Origin: Lachnospiraceae bacterium | Lineage (GTDB): Bacteria; Bacillota; Clostridia; Lachnospirales; Lachnospiraceae | Assembly (NCBI GenBank): GCA_016290615.1 | Contig: JAEEUS010000002.1 | Coordinates: 1 to 40,953, forward strand | DNA: 40,953 nucleotides | Direction of reading: 5' to 3' | Shown: piece after piece, positions 1 to 8,266 of the stretch | Layout: each line of letters begins with the position of its first letter | How positions within the stretch are numbered: the stretch's first letter is position 1 | Made by a program: the position numbers and the translations under genes | The notes under the pieces: generated by a model | Database searches by the model: none | Told to the model about the DNA's origin: nothing | The model's input: only the letters and a program-made list of their open reading frames with translations

Positions 1-489
1 TATCTGTTTCAGTTTGTAATGAGCCTTTCAATGTCAGATATGATACAGTCATCAGGCATTGGGAGAAGGATACAGCTAGATATGCCAGTTAAGCTTAATG
101 GATTTCTCTCAATAGTACTTTATACGCTGTTGATAGTATTCAGACTAAGTATGGCAAGGATACATCCGGAGTATATCCTTGACAATACATCATCTTTACT
201 GATGATAGATATCATGTTTTTTTTACTTTTTATATATACCGGATTTGTATATAAGTATTTTATAGTCTCGATCCTGGTATTCTGTTTCACATTTGCTTTT
301 ATCACTACAGGCATGAATATAATGAATTCGTTAGATATATTTAGCAAAGTGTCCTTAAATGATGTAGTGATATTCGGATATATTGTCATCATAATCGGTG
401 TCATCCTTCAGTATTTGATATGCAAGATCCTGATTAGAAAGCCTATTTCACAGCGTGCATTCAGGGGAATATTCAAGGATGCAAAATAA
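1..489 (+). CDS. C-terminal part of an unidentified multi-pass membrane protein (5' end outside window)
   Basis: The reading frame is open from the first base of the window, so this is the end of a longer gene; the ATG at 19 is probably internal. The visible 160 or so residues are mostly hydrophobic, with about four or five membrane segments (around FLSIVLYTLLIVF, LLMIDIMFFLLFIYTGF, IVSILVFCFTFAFI and VVIFGYIVIIIGVILQYL), ending in a short basic tail. I do not recognise a family; an ABC-2-type permease or a similar export component is possible but not supported by a specific motif. No terminator hairpin is obvious after the stop, and the pyrB promoter starts within 15 bases. Confidence 0.6.
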   Translation, partial: YLFQFVMSLSMSDMIQSSGIGRRIQLDMPVKLNGFLSIVLYTLLIVFRLSMARIHPEYILDNTSSLLMIDIMFFLLFIYTGFVYKYFIVSILVFCFTFAFITTGMNIMNSLDIFSKVSLNDVVIFGYIVIIIGVILQYLICKILIRKPISQRAFRGIFKDAK

Positions 490-502
490 ATAAAATTAAT
501 TG

Positions 503-531
503 TTGAATAATACCACAATATATGGTATTAT
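503..531 (+). promoter_or_regulatory. Promoter of the pyrBI operon
   Basis: A -35 box TTGAAT (503-508), a 17-base spacer and a -10 box TATTAT (526-531) preceded by TGG, which makes an extended -10. Transcription should start near 538, giving a leader of about 115 bases before pyrB. An inverted repeat TATAGCC/GGCTATA (529-535 and 547-553) overlaps the -10 and the start region and could be an operator. Confidence 0.6.
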
Positions 532-555
532 AGCCTAAATGCGGGAGGCTATATT

Positions 556-597
556 GTGAGACTGATTGAGACAAGCCACAATTTAACAAGAACATGA
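556..597 (+). CDS. Candidate 13-codon leader peptide of pyrB (pyrL-like)
   Basis: A GTG codon at 556 follows GGGAGG (543-548) at a 7-base spacing, which is a very good ribosome site. The frame reads [13 protein letters not shown] and stops at TGA (595-597), followed at once by TAA. The stop lies 7 bases before the left arm of the pyrB leader terminator, so a ribosome reaching it would cover that arm. This resembles the transcription-translation coupling known for E. coli pyrBI, although the peptide is much shorter and the stretch between peptide and hairpin is not strikingly U-rich. Expression is inferred. Confidence 0.45.
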   Translation: MRLIETSHNLTRT

Positions 598-604
598 TAA
601 CAGA

Positions 605-634
605 CGATGGGAATTTTATTCTCATCGTTTTTTT
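605..634 (+). terminator. Intrinsic terminator in the pyrB leader (attenuator)
   Basis: A 10-bp stem (605-614 with 618-627, one G-T pair) with a 3-base loop is followed by seven T residues (628-634). It sits between the promoter and the pyrB start at 653, so it would end transcription before the operon unless prevented. This suggests attenuation control by pyrimidine supply. A partial match to the PyrR-binding consensus (GGGAGGCT, 543-550) is present upstream but lacks the CC part. Confidence 0.75.
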
Positions 635-652
635 ATGAAAGGGATAAGGATT

Positions 653-1579
653 ATGAGACATCTAATGAATCCACTGGATTTTACGGTCGAAGAGCTTGAT
701 AAGCTTTTTGATCTGGCAAATGACATGGAAAACAATCGAGAAAAGTATGCTGATGTGTGCCACGGTAAGAAGCTTGCAACCTGCTTCTATGAACCGAGTA
801 CAAGAACAAGACTTAGTTTTGAATCGGCAATGTTAAATCTTGGAGGAAGCGTACTCGGATTTTCATCAGCAGATTCATCAAGTGCAGCAAAGGGAGAGAG
901 CGTTTCCGATACGATCCGCGTGATATCCTGCTATGCAGACATATGCGCGATGAGACATCCCAAGGAAGGTGCTCCGATGGTAGCTGCAGGAAGATCAAAG
1001 ATACCTGTGATAAATGCAGGTGATGGAGGCCATCAGCATCCTACACAGACGCTTACCGATCTGCTTACAATAAGAAGCTTAAAAGGAAGACTGGGCGGAT
1101 TCACCATTGGATTGTGCGGAGATCTGAAATTCGGCAGGACCGTACATTCGCTCATAGAAGCTCTTGCAAGATATGATGATATCAAGTTTATCTTCATATC
1201 TCCGGAAGAACTCAAAGTTCCCGATTATATAACAGAGATGTTAAAGAGCAAGAATATTGGATATGAAGAGGTGATAAGCCTTGACAAAGTGATGCCTGAA
1301 CTTGATCTTCTATATATGACCAGAGTTCAGAGAGAGAGATTCTTTAACGAGGAAGACTATATCAGATTAAAGGATTTCTACGTACTCACCAAAGAGAAGA
1401 TGAAATCAGCAAAGGAAGATATGCTTGTTCTTCATCCCTTGCCCAGAGTAAACGAGATAAGCGTAGAGATAGACGATGATCCGAGAGCAGCATATTTCAA
1501 ACAGGCTCAGTACGGAGTTTATGTCAGAATGGCACTCATATATACACTGCTTGGTTTGGGAGGTGATATAGCATGTTAA
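653..1579 (+). CDS. pyrB: Aspartate carbamoyltransferase, catalytic chain
   Basis: Joins carbamoyl phosphate and aspartate to make N-carbamoyl-aspartate, the first committed step of pyrimidine synthesis, in the cytoplasm. The 308-residue protein has the family hallmarks: the carbamoyl-phosphate loop [15 protein letters not shown], and HPLPR near the C-terminus. I chose the ATG at 653 (protein [10 protein letters not shown]) because it follows AAGG at a good distance and fits the usual N-terminus; the in-frame ATG at 635 lies directly after the leader terminator T-run. The last codons overlap pyrI by 7 bases, so catalytic and regulatory chains should be made together. Control is probably by the leader attenuator. 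Confidence 0.96.
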   Translation: MRHLMNPLDFTVEELDKLFDLANDMENNREKYADVCHGKKLATCFYEPSTRTRLSFESAMLNLGGSVLGFSSADSSSAAKGESVSDTIRVISCYADICAMRHPKEGAPMVAAGRSKIPVINAGDGGHQHPTQTLTDLLTIRSLKGRLGGFTIGLCGDLKFGRTVHSLIEALARYDDIKFIFISPEELKVPDYITEMLKSKNIGYEEVISLDKVMPELDLLYMTRVQRERFFNEEDYIRLKDFYVLTKEKMKSAKEDMLVLHPLPRVNEISVEIDDDPRAAYFKQAQYGVYVRMALIYTLLGLGGDIAC

Positions 1580-2025
1580 ATGTAGGAAAGATAGAAGAAG
1601 GATTTGTACTCGATCACATAAAGGCAGGTCAGAGCCTGTCAATATATCATCATCTTCAGCTTGATACCAGAGACTGTACGGTTGCGATGATAATGAATGC
1701 CAAATCAGACAAGATGGGCAAAAAAGATATCTTAAAGGTTGAATGTGATATCGAAGATCTTAACCTTGATGTACTGGCTGTTATAGACTGCAATATAACT
1801 GTAAATGTGATAAAGGACGGCGAGATAGTACAGAAAAAGGAACTTACGCTACCTAAGGAGATCCAGAGAGTATTCAAATGCAAGAATCCAAGATGTATCA
1901 CATCAATTGAACAGGAACTGCCTCATATTTTCTTCCTTTCTGATGAGCAGAAGGGACTCTACAGATGCAAGTACTGCGAAGAGAAATTTGACAAGAGAAG
2001 TCTCGGAAGTGTAAAAATCCTTTAA
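1573..2025 (+). CDS. pyrI: Aspartate carbamoyltransferase, regulatory chain
   Basis: Binds nucleotides and passes allosteric control to PyrB in the mixed holoenzyme. The 150-residue protein shows the N-terminal nucleotide-binding part and a C-terminal zinc domain with four cysteines in two pairs (CKNPRC and CKYCEEKF). The start at 1573 overlaps the end of pyrB and is preceded by GGAGGTGAT. Presence of PyrI suggests the B2-type, E. coli-like holoenzyme rather than the unregulated Bacillus trimer. Length is normal for the family. Confidence 0.95.
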   Translation: MLNVGKIEEGFVLDHIKAGQSLSIYHHLQLDTRDCTVAMIMNAKSDKMGKKDILKVECDIEDLNLDVLAVIDCNITVNVIKDGEIVQKKELTLPKEIQRVFKCKNPRCITSIEQELPHIFFLSDEQKGLYRCKYCEEKFDKRSLGSVKIL

Positions 2026-2029
2026 GATG

Positions 2030-2038
2030 TGGTATTAT
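2030..2038 (+). promoter_or_regulatory. Possible extended -10 promoter for the PH-domain gene
   Basis: TGG-TATTAT (2030-2038) matches the extended -10 seen at the pyrB promoter. The -35 position has only TGTAAA (2010-2015), so the call is weak; the gene could equally be co-transcribed with pyrBI. Confidence 0.3.
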
Positions 2039-2073
2039 ATTAAAAGCATACCAAGTAGAAGGAGGGGCTTATA

Positions 2074-2460
2074 ATGGGATATGTTGAAAGAAAAAGATGG
2101 TTGTTTCTGGGATTACCCTGGACATTCACAAAATATACGATAAATGATGATGTACTGACCATAGATTCGGGATTCTTCAAAACTTATGAGAATGATTGCT
2201 ATATGTACAAGATCACTGATGTGGAACTTGAAGTAAGTCTTATGGAGAAGATATTTAAGCTTGGTACTATAAAGTGCATAACTGGTGACAAGACACATCC
2301 GATCCTTTTGATTGAACATATCAAGAATTCAAAAGAGATAAAGAATTACATCCTTGAAGAGTCAGAAAAAGCAAGGATTAAGAGACGTACCGTTAATATG
2401 CAGGATATCGGCGGAATCGATCTTAATGAAATGGGAATGGATGTTGACGAGTTAGGATAA
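2074..2460 (+). CDS. PH-domain protein (bacterial PH / DUF304 type)
   Basis: A 128-residue protein resembling the small bacterial pleckstrin-homology (bPH_2, YdbT-like) family: alternating hydrophobic strands, an early LTIDSGFF segment, the typical [10 protein letters not shown] strand and a late [18 protein letters not shown] stretch. Family members often carry membrane helices, but none is evident here. The C-terminal 25 residues are acidic ([16 protein letters not shown]) and probably flexible. The start is set by GGAGGGG just upstream. A strong terminator follows. Specific function is unknown; a fold-level assignment is all that can be said. Confidence 0.7.
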   Translation: MGYVERKRWLFLGLPWTFTKYTINDDVLTIDSGFFKTYENDCYMYKITDVELEVSLMEKIFKLGTIKCITGDKTHPILLIEHIKNSKEIKNYILEESEKARIKRRTVNMQDIGGIDLNEMGMDVDELG

Positions 2461-2467
2461 AGGACAA

Positions 2468-2500
2468 AGGGCTGTGCCGCTGCACAGCCCTGTTTTGATT
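2468..2500 (+). terminator. Intrinsic terminator between the PH-domain gene and folC
   Basis: A perfect 10-bp GC-rich stem (2468-2477 with 2482-2491) with a 4-base loop, followed by GTTTTGATTT. It ends only a few bases before the folC start codon at 2505. Confidence 0.85.
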
Positions 2501-2504
2501 TAAT

Positions 2505-3785
2505 ATGAATTATACACAGGCATTGCAATACATAGAATATATAAATACTCTTAAAGGCTCTGTACTGGGACTGGACAGTATTAGAACTCTTTGTGATGAA
2601 CTGAATAATCCTCAGGATGATCTTAAGTTTGTACATATCGCCGGTACAAACGGCAAAGGATCCACCCTGGCTTTTACCTCGACGATTCTAACAGAATCCG
2701 GCTACAGAGTGGGAAGATATATTTCTCCAACGATAAGGGAGTACAGAGAACGATTTCAGATAAATGGCAGGATGATATCTCAAAATCTTTTTACACAGCT
2801 TTTAGAAGAGGTAAAGAATGCCTGCGATAGAATGTGTGAAAAAGGATATGAACATCCGACGGCTTTTGAGATTGAAACTGCACTTGCATTTTTATATTTT
2901 GAAAGGAAAAAATGTGACATCGTAGTACTGGAAACAGGCATGGGCGGGACTGATGATGCGACAAATATAGTAAAGACTACAGTTTTATCCATATTAGCTT
3001 CCATATCCATGGATCATATGCAGTTTTTGGGAGATACACTTGATAAGATAACGCTCAAAAAATGTGGAATAATAAAACCTAATGTACCTGTAGTATCAGC
3101 AAAACAAAAAGAGGAATCTGAAATCGTTATAAAGCAAGTATGTATAAAAAATGCTAGCCCACTTACGATAATAGATAAAAAAGATCTTTCCAACATAAAG
3201 TACGGGCTTATAAAGCAGAGCTTTAAGTATAAAGAAAAAAGATATGAGATAAAACTCGCCGGCACTTGGCAGCCTGATAATGCAGTTCTTGCAATTGAAG
3301 CTGCAAATATCTTAATAGAAAGCGGTTTTTCAAAAATTACAGAAGAGAGCATACAAAAGGGTCTGCTTAAGACTGAATGGCAGGCACGTTTCCAGGTACT
3401 TAAAAAGAAACCTATATTTATAATTGATGGAGCTCATAATGAAGATGCTGCCATAAGGCTTCGCGAAAGCATTGACACATATTTATCTGATAAGAATAAG
3501 ATATATATATTGGGTATGTTCAGAGATAAGGAAGTCGATAAGGTGGTTAGCACCATTGTTAATGACGGCCTAATGGTGTTTACATGCCAGGCTCCAAATA
3601 ATGCCAGAGCATTAAGGAGCGTTGAACTGGCTGAGATCATAAAAAACTATAACCCTCGGGTAACATGTTGTGATTCTGTAGATGAAGCTGTTGAATTTGC
3701 TACATCAATGGCGGATGAAAACAGTGCGATAATCGCATGCGGCTCGCTTGCATATCTTGGAAGAATACTCGATATTTTTAGCTGA
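2505..3785 (+). CDS. folC: Bifunctional dihydrofolate synthase / folylpolyglutamate synthase
   Basis: Adds glutamate to dihydropteroate and to folates, trapping and activating the cofactor. The 426-residue protein has the ATP-binding HIAGTNGKGS loop at about residue 45, the ETGMGG segment and IIDGAHN in the second domain, all typical of FolC. The start at 2505 gives the expected N-terminus, but there is no clear ribosome site: the preceding terminator hairpin lies almost against the start codon. The gene sits ahead of the rest of the folate genes (folE, folP, folBK), separated from them by a diguanylate cyclase gene. Confidence 0.95.
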   Translation: MNYTQALQYIEYINTLKGSVLGLDSIRTLCDELNNPQDDLKFVHIAGTNGKGSTLAFTSTILTESGYRVGRYISPTIREYRERFQINGRMISQNLFTQLLEEVKNACDRMCEKGYEHPTAFEIETALAFLYFERKKCDIVVLETGMGGTDDATNIVKTTVLSILASISMDHMQFLGDTLDKITLKKCGIIKPNVPVVSAKQKEESEIVIKQVCIKNASPLTIIDKKDLSNIKYGLIKQSFKYKEKRYEIKLAGTWQPDNAVLAIEAANILIESGFSKITEESIQKGLLKTEWQARFQVLKKKPIFIIDGAHNEDAAIRLRESIDTYLSDKNKIYILGMFRDKEVDKVVSTIVNDGLMVFTCQAPNNARALRSVELAEIIKNYNPRVTCCDSVDEAVEFATSMADENSAIIACGSLAYLGRILDIFS

Positions 3786-3850
3786 CATCTTTTCGTTGAA
3801 ATTCAAATGTAAAACTGGGTTTTTTAAATGAATATGACGTTACGTTTTTA

Positions 3851-3879
3851 TTGATAGAATATAAGCATTTAGTTATTAT
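3851..3879 (+). promoter_or_regulatory. Promoter of the GGDEF gene
   Basis: TTGATA (3851-3856), a 17-base spacer and TATTAT (3874-3879), 44 bases before the start codon. This suggests the cyclase gene is expressed independently of folC. Confidence 0.6.
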
Positions 3880-3922
3880 TTGTGATAAGATTTTTATGAT
3901 ATAACAAAGTGGAGAAAAACAA

Positions 3923-5935
3923 ATGTATTATGCAAGTTTTGGAATACTGGCGTTAATTCACCATCTGATTATCAATCATGATATATTGAAAAACGGGAAA
4001 AAGCTATCTGCAAAGGATTCACGTTACCGCTATAGACAGTTTTTAATCTCTGTACTTATCTTTTATATCGCAGATCTGTCGTGGGGATTTTGCAGTGAAT
4101 CAGATTACAGAGCAATAGCATATGCGGATACTATTGTATTCTTTGTTTCCATGGCATTTTCTGTTCTTTTTTGGACGCGGTTTGTAGTTGCATTTCTTGG
4201 AAAAAGAAGTTTTAATGCCATAAGTCTTTTGACCGCAGGATGGTTTATATTCGCTTTTGTAATTCTTAATTTGTTTATCAATTTCTTTAAACCTATCATA
4301 TTTATCTTTACCGAAGACATGGAGTATATTCCCGGCACTGGGAGATATTTCCTGTTAGTTGCTCAGCTTATTATGTATCTAATTAGTTCTCTATACTCCC
4401 TGTTTGCAGCACATAAATCAGAGGGTCTTGATAAAGTACATTACAGAGCGATTTTTTTGTCATGCGGTGTTATGACCTTATTCATTATTTTTCAAAATTT
4501 CTATCCTCTTGTTCCTTTTTACACTATTGGTTTAATTATAGCCAATTGTATAATGCATATTTTTGTCGATGAAGATGAAAAAATAGAACAGATTCAGGAA
4601 AAAGAAAAAGTTGAAAAGGAAAAAGAGATTTATAATCATATATCAAATTCACTTGCTGAGGACTATGAAGCAATATACTACATTAATATAGATACTGGCA
4701 AATACAAAAATATTTCTACAAGTGAATCATACATTTCATTAAACGTTCCAGAAAGATTTGAAGATTTTTATTCTGAGACAAGACAGAACGTACTTAAATA
4801 TGTACATCCTGACGATCGAGATTTTGCTTTGAGCATGTATTATAAAGATACTATGCTAAAGAATCTGGAAGATAAAAAATCATATGCATATAAATATAGG
4901 ATAATGGTGGGAGGGGGACCTCGATACTACAGATTCGTTGTAATACTTACTGAAGACAAAAAACACTTGGTTCTGTGCGAAAAGGATATAAACGATACGA
5001 TTACAGCCGAAACTGCTATGTTAGAAAGACAAAAAGCCAGCATAACGTTTAGTCAGATAGCAGAGAGCCTTGCATCCAATTACGATGCTATATACTACGT
5101 TGATACACAAGACAAGAGTTTTGTTGGATTTGATTCAAATAATATATACGGAGAGTTAAAAGTCAATCAGTCAGGAGATGATTTCTTCGCAGATGCCAAG
5201 GAAAGTGCTTCTATTCTTATTCATCCGCAAGATAGAGAAAGGCTTTTAAACATTTTTGACAATGATTATTTGATCACAACACTTGAGGATAAGAAACAGT
5301 TCACGATTGAATACAGACTGATAATTGATGATAAAGTGCAGCATACCAGATTAACTGCCAGAAAATCCAGGGATAGAGTTCATCTTATAATCGGTGTTGA
5401 GAATATAAATGAAGAAGTAAACAGAGAAAAAGAGCATCTTCTTGCTCTCAATACCGAAAAGGAAAATGCAAGACGAGATGAATTGACAGGAACCAGAAAT
5501 AAGACAGCATTCACTGAACTGGAAAAATCCATTCAGGAAAACATTGATAACGGAATGGGGCATATGCAATTCGCTTTTGTTGTCTGTGATATAAATGATC
5601 TGAAGAAGATAAACGATACACAGGGACATAAAGCGGGGGATGAATATATCAAGGCTTCAGCGAAACTAATATGCGATATTTTTGACCATAGTCCAGTATT
5701 TAGAATAGGCGGAGATGAATTTGCTGTCTTTTTGGTTGGAGACGATTTTACTGATAGAAAAAAACTGGTAAACAAACTTCGTAAAACATCTATTATGAAC
5801 AGAGATAAGAATAAAGGCCCGGTAGTAGCAACGGGTATAGCAGACTTCATGTTAGGAAAAGATAATAAAGTTGAGAATGTATTTGAAAGAGCAGACAAGT
5901 CTATGTACGAGAATAAACGTTCTCTAAAGGCTTAG
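3923..5935 (+). CDS. Membrane-bound diguanylate cyclase with tandem PAS-like sensor domains
   Basis: Makes cyclic di-GMP from two GTP. The 670-residue protein begins with about six or seven membrane helices (residues 1-217), then a short charged helix, two related sensor-like domains (about 230-360 and 370-500) and a GGDEF domain (about 520-670). The catalytic motif is intact (FRIGGDEFAVF), as is DELTGTRNKTAF. The inhibitory RxxD site normally five residues before GGDEF is missing, so product inhibition at that site is unlikely. The two sensor domains resemble each other (LAEDYEAIYYINID against LASNYDAIYYVDTQ; YVHPDDRDFA against LIHPQDRERL), pointing to internal duplication. GGAG lies before the start. 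Its ligand cannot be told from sequence. Confidence 0.9.
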   Translation: MYYASFGILALIHHLIINHDILKNGKKLSAKDSRYRYRQFLISVLIFYIADLSWGFCSESDYRAIAYADTIVFFVSMAFSVLFWTRFVVAFLGKRSFNAISLLTAGWFIFAFVILNLFINFFKPIIFIFTEDMEYIPGTGRYFLLVAQLIMYLISSLYSLFAAHKSEGLDKVHYRAIFLSCGVMTLFIIFQNFYPLVPFYTIGLIIANCIMHIFVDEDEKIEQIQEKEKVEKEKEIYNHISNSLAEDYEAIYYINIDTGKYKNISTSESYISLNVPERFEDFYSETRQNVLKYVHPDDRDFALSMYYKDTMLKNLEDKKSYAYKYRIMVGGGPRYYRFVVILTEDKKHLVLCEKDINDTITAETAMLERQKASITFSQIAESLASNYDAIYYVDTQDKSFVGFDSNNIYGELKVNQSGDDFFADAKESASILIHPQDRERLLNIFDNDYLITTLEDKKQFTIEYRLIIDDKVQHTRLTARKSRDRVHLIIGVENINEEVNREKEHLLALNTEKENARRDELTGTRNKTAFTELEKSIQENIDNGMGHMQFAFVVCDINDLKKINDTQGHKAGDEYIKASAKLICDIFDHSPVFRIGGDEFAVFLVGDDFTDRKKLVNKLRKTSIMNRDKNKGPVVATGIADFMLGKDNKVENVFERADKSMYENKRSLKA

Positions 5936-5953
5936 ACAGAAGAAATACAAAAA

Positions 5954-5983
5954 TTGCCTGTATTTGCGCCCATGTGGTATACT
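5954..5983 (+). promoter_or_regulatory. Promoter of the folE-folP-folBK operon
   Basis: TTGCCT (5954-5959), an 18-base spacer and TATACT (5978-5983) preceded by TGG (extended -10). The folE start codon is 26 bases downstream with AAAGGAG between. Confidence 0.55.
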
Positions 5984-6008
5984 TGTTTTAAAGGAGTAAT
6001 ATACAGAA

Positions 6009-6563
6009 ATGGTTGACAAGAAGAAGATAGAAGAAGCAGTTACCATGCTTCTGGAGGGAATCGGTGAAGATCCATCCAGAGAAGGATTAAAAGATACACC
6101 GGCGCGTATAGCGCGTATGTATGAAGAAATATTTGCAGGTATGGATGAGAATGCCAAGACTCATCTGTCAAAAAGATTTACTTGTGATAACAGTGAAATC
6201 GTGTTGGAGAAGGATATTACATTCTACTCTATGTGTGAGCATCATCTTTTGCCTTTTTATGGAAAAGCTCATGTAGCTTATATTCCTGATGGCGAAGTCG
6301 TTGGATTGAGCAAGCTTGCAAGAACTGTTGAAGTATTTGCGAAAAGACCTCAGTTACAGGAGCGTATGACGGCGCAGATTGCTGATGCAATAATGAATGA
6401 ACTAGGTTGTAAAGGAGCAATGGTAGTTATTGAAGCTGAACATATGTGCATGACAATGAGAGGTATCAAAAAGCCTGGTGCAACGACTGTTACATGTGTT
6501 TCTAGAGGTGCTTTTGAAGATGAAAAGATGAAGAGAGCATGCTTCAGGCTAATGAGGATGTAG
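6009..6563 (+). CDS. folE: GTP cyclohydrolase I
   Basis: Converts GTP to 7,8-dihydroneopterin triphosphate, the first step of folate pterin synthesis. The 184-residue protein contains the zinc and active-site segment MCEHHLLPF, the following GKAHVAYIP strand, and a second conserved cysteine in EHMCMTMRG. Length is normal for the type IA enzyme. The start follows AAAGGAG. It is the first gene of a tight operon: folP starts 2 bases after its stop codon. Confidence 0.96.
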   Translation: MVDKKKIEEAVTMLLEGIGEDPSREGLKDTPARIARMYEEIFAGMDENAKTHLSKRFTCDNSEIVLEKDITFYSMCEHHLLPFYGKAHVAYIPDGEVVGLSKLARTVEVFAKRPQLQERMTAQIADAIMNELGCKGAMVVIEAEHMCMTMRGIKKPGATTVTCVSRGAFEDEKMKRACFRLMRM

Positions 6564-6564
6564 T

Positions 6565-7371
6565 ATGATCATCGGGCAAAAGGAGTTTCTAAAAGATCAT
6601 ACTTATATAATGGGAATACTAAATGTAACTCCGGATTCATTTTATGATGGAAGCAGATACGATAATATCAGTTCCGCGATCAAAAGAGCTATTCAGATTA
6701 AAGAAGAAGGTGCGGATATAATTGACATTGGTGGTGAATCAACAAGACCGGGTTACAAAATGATTTCTTCTGATGAGGAAATAGAACGTGTATTGCCGGT
6801 TATTGAAGCAGTAAAAAGAGAAGTGGATCTTCCTGTGAGTCTAGATACATACAAGGCTGACGTGGCAAGAGAAGGCATAAAAGCAGGAACAGATCTTATC
6901 AATGATATATGGGGGCTCAAATACGACGAGAACATGGCACATGTGATAGCTGACGCAAAGGTTGCATGTTGTCTTATGCATAACAGAAATAATACTGAGT
7001 ACACAGATTTCGTAAACGATACGATTAATGATCTTATGGAGTGTATAAATATAGCCCACAATGCTGGTATTGAGGATGACAAGATAATTCTTGATCCCGG
7101 AGTTGGATTTGCCAAGGATACCGAGCAGAATCTTGAGATCATTGCTTCATTGGAAAGAATTAATGATATGGGGTATCCAGTACTTTTAGGAGTCAGCAGA
7201 AAGTCTGTTGTCGGGAATGTGTTAAATATCCCAAAGGAAGAAAGACTTGCCGGCACTTTAGCACTTGGAGCTTTTGGATGTTTGCATAAATCTATGTTTT
7301 TACGTGTTCATGATGTTAAAGAACATGTTCAGGCTGTAAAAATGATCAATGAGGTCATAAAATATAATTAA
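6565..7371 (+). CDS. folP: Dihydropteroate synthase
   Basis: Condenses 6-hydroxymethyl-dihydropterin pyrophosphate with p-aminobenzoate to form dihydropteroate; the target of sulfonamides. The 268-residue protein has the pterin-site motifs LNVTPDSFYDG near the N-terminus and DIGGESTRPG, plus LDPGVGFAKD in the middle of the barrel. The start lies directly after the folE stop, with GAGG in the end of folE serving as ribosome site. All parts of the TIM barrel seem present. Confidence 0.96.
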   Translation: MIIGQKEFLKDHTYIMGILNVTPDSFYDGSRYDNISSAIKRAIQIKEEGADIIDIGGESTRPGYKMISSDEEIERVLPVIEAVKREVDLPVSLDTYKADVAREGIKAGTDLINDIWGLKYDENMAHVIADAKVACCLMHNRNNTEYTDFVNDTINDLMECINIAHNAGIEDDKIILDPGVGFAKDTEQNLEIIASLERINDMGYPVLLGVSRKSVVGNVLNIPKEERLAGTLALGAFGCLHKSMFLRVHDVKEHVQAVKMINEVIKYN

Positions 7372-7391
7372 TCAAAAAAGGAGGATGTCAT

Positions 7392-8210
7392 ATGGATCAG
7401 ATCAAGATCGAAAATCTAAAGGTTTTTGCGTATCACGGTGTATATGAATCAGAAAGAGAAAAAGGTCAGAATTTCTTTGTAAATGCTACTCTTTACACTG
7501 ATCTGACCGATGCTTCCCGAGAAGATGATGTAGAGTACACAACAGATTATGCTTCTGTGTGTCAGACGATCAAAGATGAGATGACTTTAAAGACATACCG
7601 CCTGATTGAAACTGCAGCGGAAAGAGTAGCGCAGTCTATTTTGGTGAATTTTCCAAAAATAGAAGCAGTTGATATAGAGGTAAAGAAACCTCAGGCTCCG
7701 GTTCCTATGGAATTTGATTCTATATCGGTAAAGATTAGCAGAGGCTGGTCAGATGCTTATCTTTCATATGGATCAAATCTTGGAGACAGAGAAGATAATA
7801 TTGAACGAGCATTGTTTAAACTGTGTGACAGAAATGACTGCAAGATGGTGCAGAATTCGTCACTCATAGAAACCAAGCCGTACGGAAATGTTGTACAGGA
7901 CGACTTTTTAAACGGTGCTTGCTATATTAAAACATTGCTCACTCCGATGGAACTCTTGGATGTACTGCACGAACTTGAAAATGATGCCGGAAGAGTAAGG
8001 GATGTACATTGGGGACCACGTACTCTTGATATGGATATCATCTTCTATAATGAGTTGATCTATGACAGTGATGATCTTATTATACCTCATGTTGATATAG
8101 AAAATCGTGAATTTGTTCTTCGGCCTATGGCTGAGATAGCTCCTTATAAGAGACATCCGATATTCCGAAAGACAATGCAGGAAATGCTCGATGAGCTTAT
8201 GAAAAAATGA
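7392..8210 (+). CDS. folBK: Dihydroneopterin aldolase / HPPK fusion
   Basis: A single 272-residue protein carrying two successive folate enzymes. Residues 1 to about 118 are dihydroneopterin aldolase (IENLKVFAYHGVYESEREKG at the start, then a conserved VKKPQAP segment). Residues about 122-272 are 6-hydroxymethyl-dihydropterin pyrophosphokinase (AYLSYGSNLGDRE, GPRTLDMDIIFYN, REFVLRPMAEIAP). Fusing the two steps that precede FolP fits their order in the pathway and this operon. Start is set by AAGGAGG. A strong terminator follows. Confidence 0.95.
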   Translation: MDQIKIENLKVFAYHGVYESEREKGQNFFVNATLYTDLTDASREDDVEYTTDYASVCQTIKDEMTLKTYRLIETAAERVAQSILVNFPKIEAVDIEVKKPQAPVPMEFDSISVKISRGWSDAYLSYGSNLGDREDNIERALFKLCDRNDCKMVQNSSLIETKPYGNVVQDDFLNGACYIKTLLTPMELLDVLHELENDAGRVRDVHWGPRTLDMDIIFYNELIYDSDDLIIPHVDIENREFVLRPMAEIAPYKRHPIFRKTMQEMLDELMKK

Positions 8211-8218
8211 CATGACAT

Positions 8219-8258
8219 AAAAAATCTCCGAGAATTGTTATTTCTCGGAGATTTTTTT
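8219..8258. terminator. Bidirectional terminator between folBK and the DUF5050-type gene
   Basis: A 14-bp stem (8221-8234 with 8242-8255) with an A-run on its left and a T-run on its right, so it can end transcripts from both converging genes. Confidence 0.85.
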
Positions 8259-8266
8259 ATAGATCA

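Noticed and set aside
540-600. PyrR-binding loop in the pyrB leader
   Set aside because: Only GGGAGGCT matches; the conserved upstream CC part and a competing antiterminator stem were not found, and the same bases serve as ribosome site for the leader peptide.
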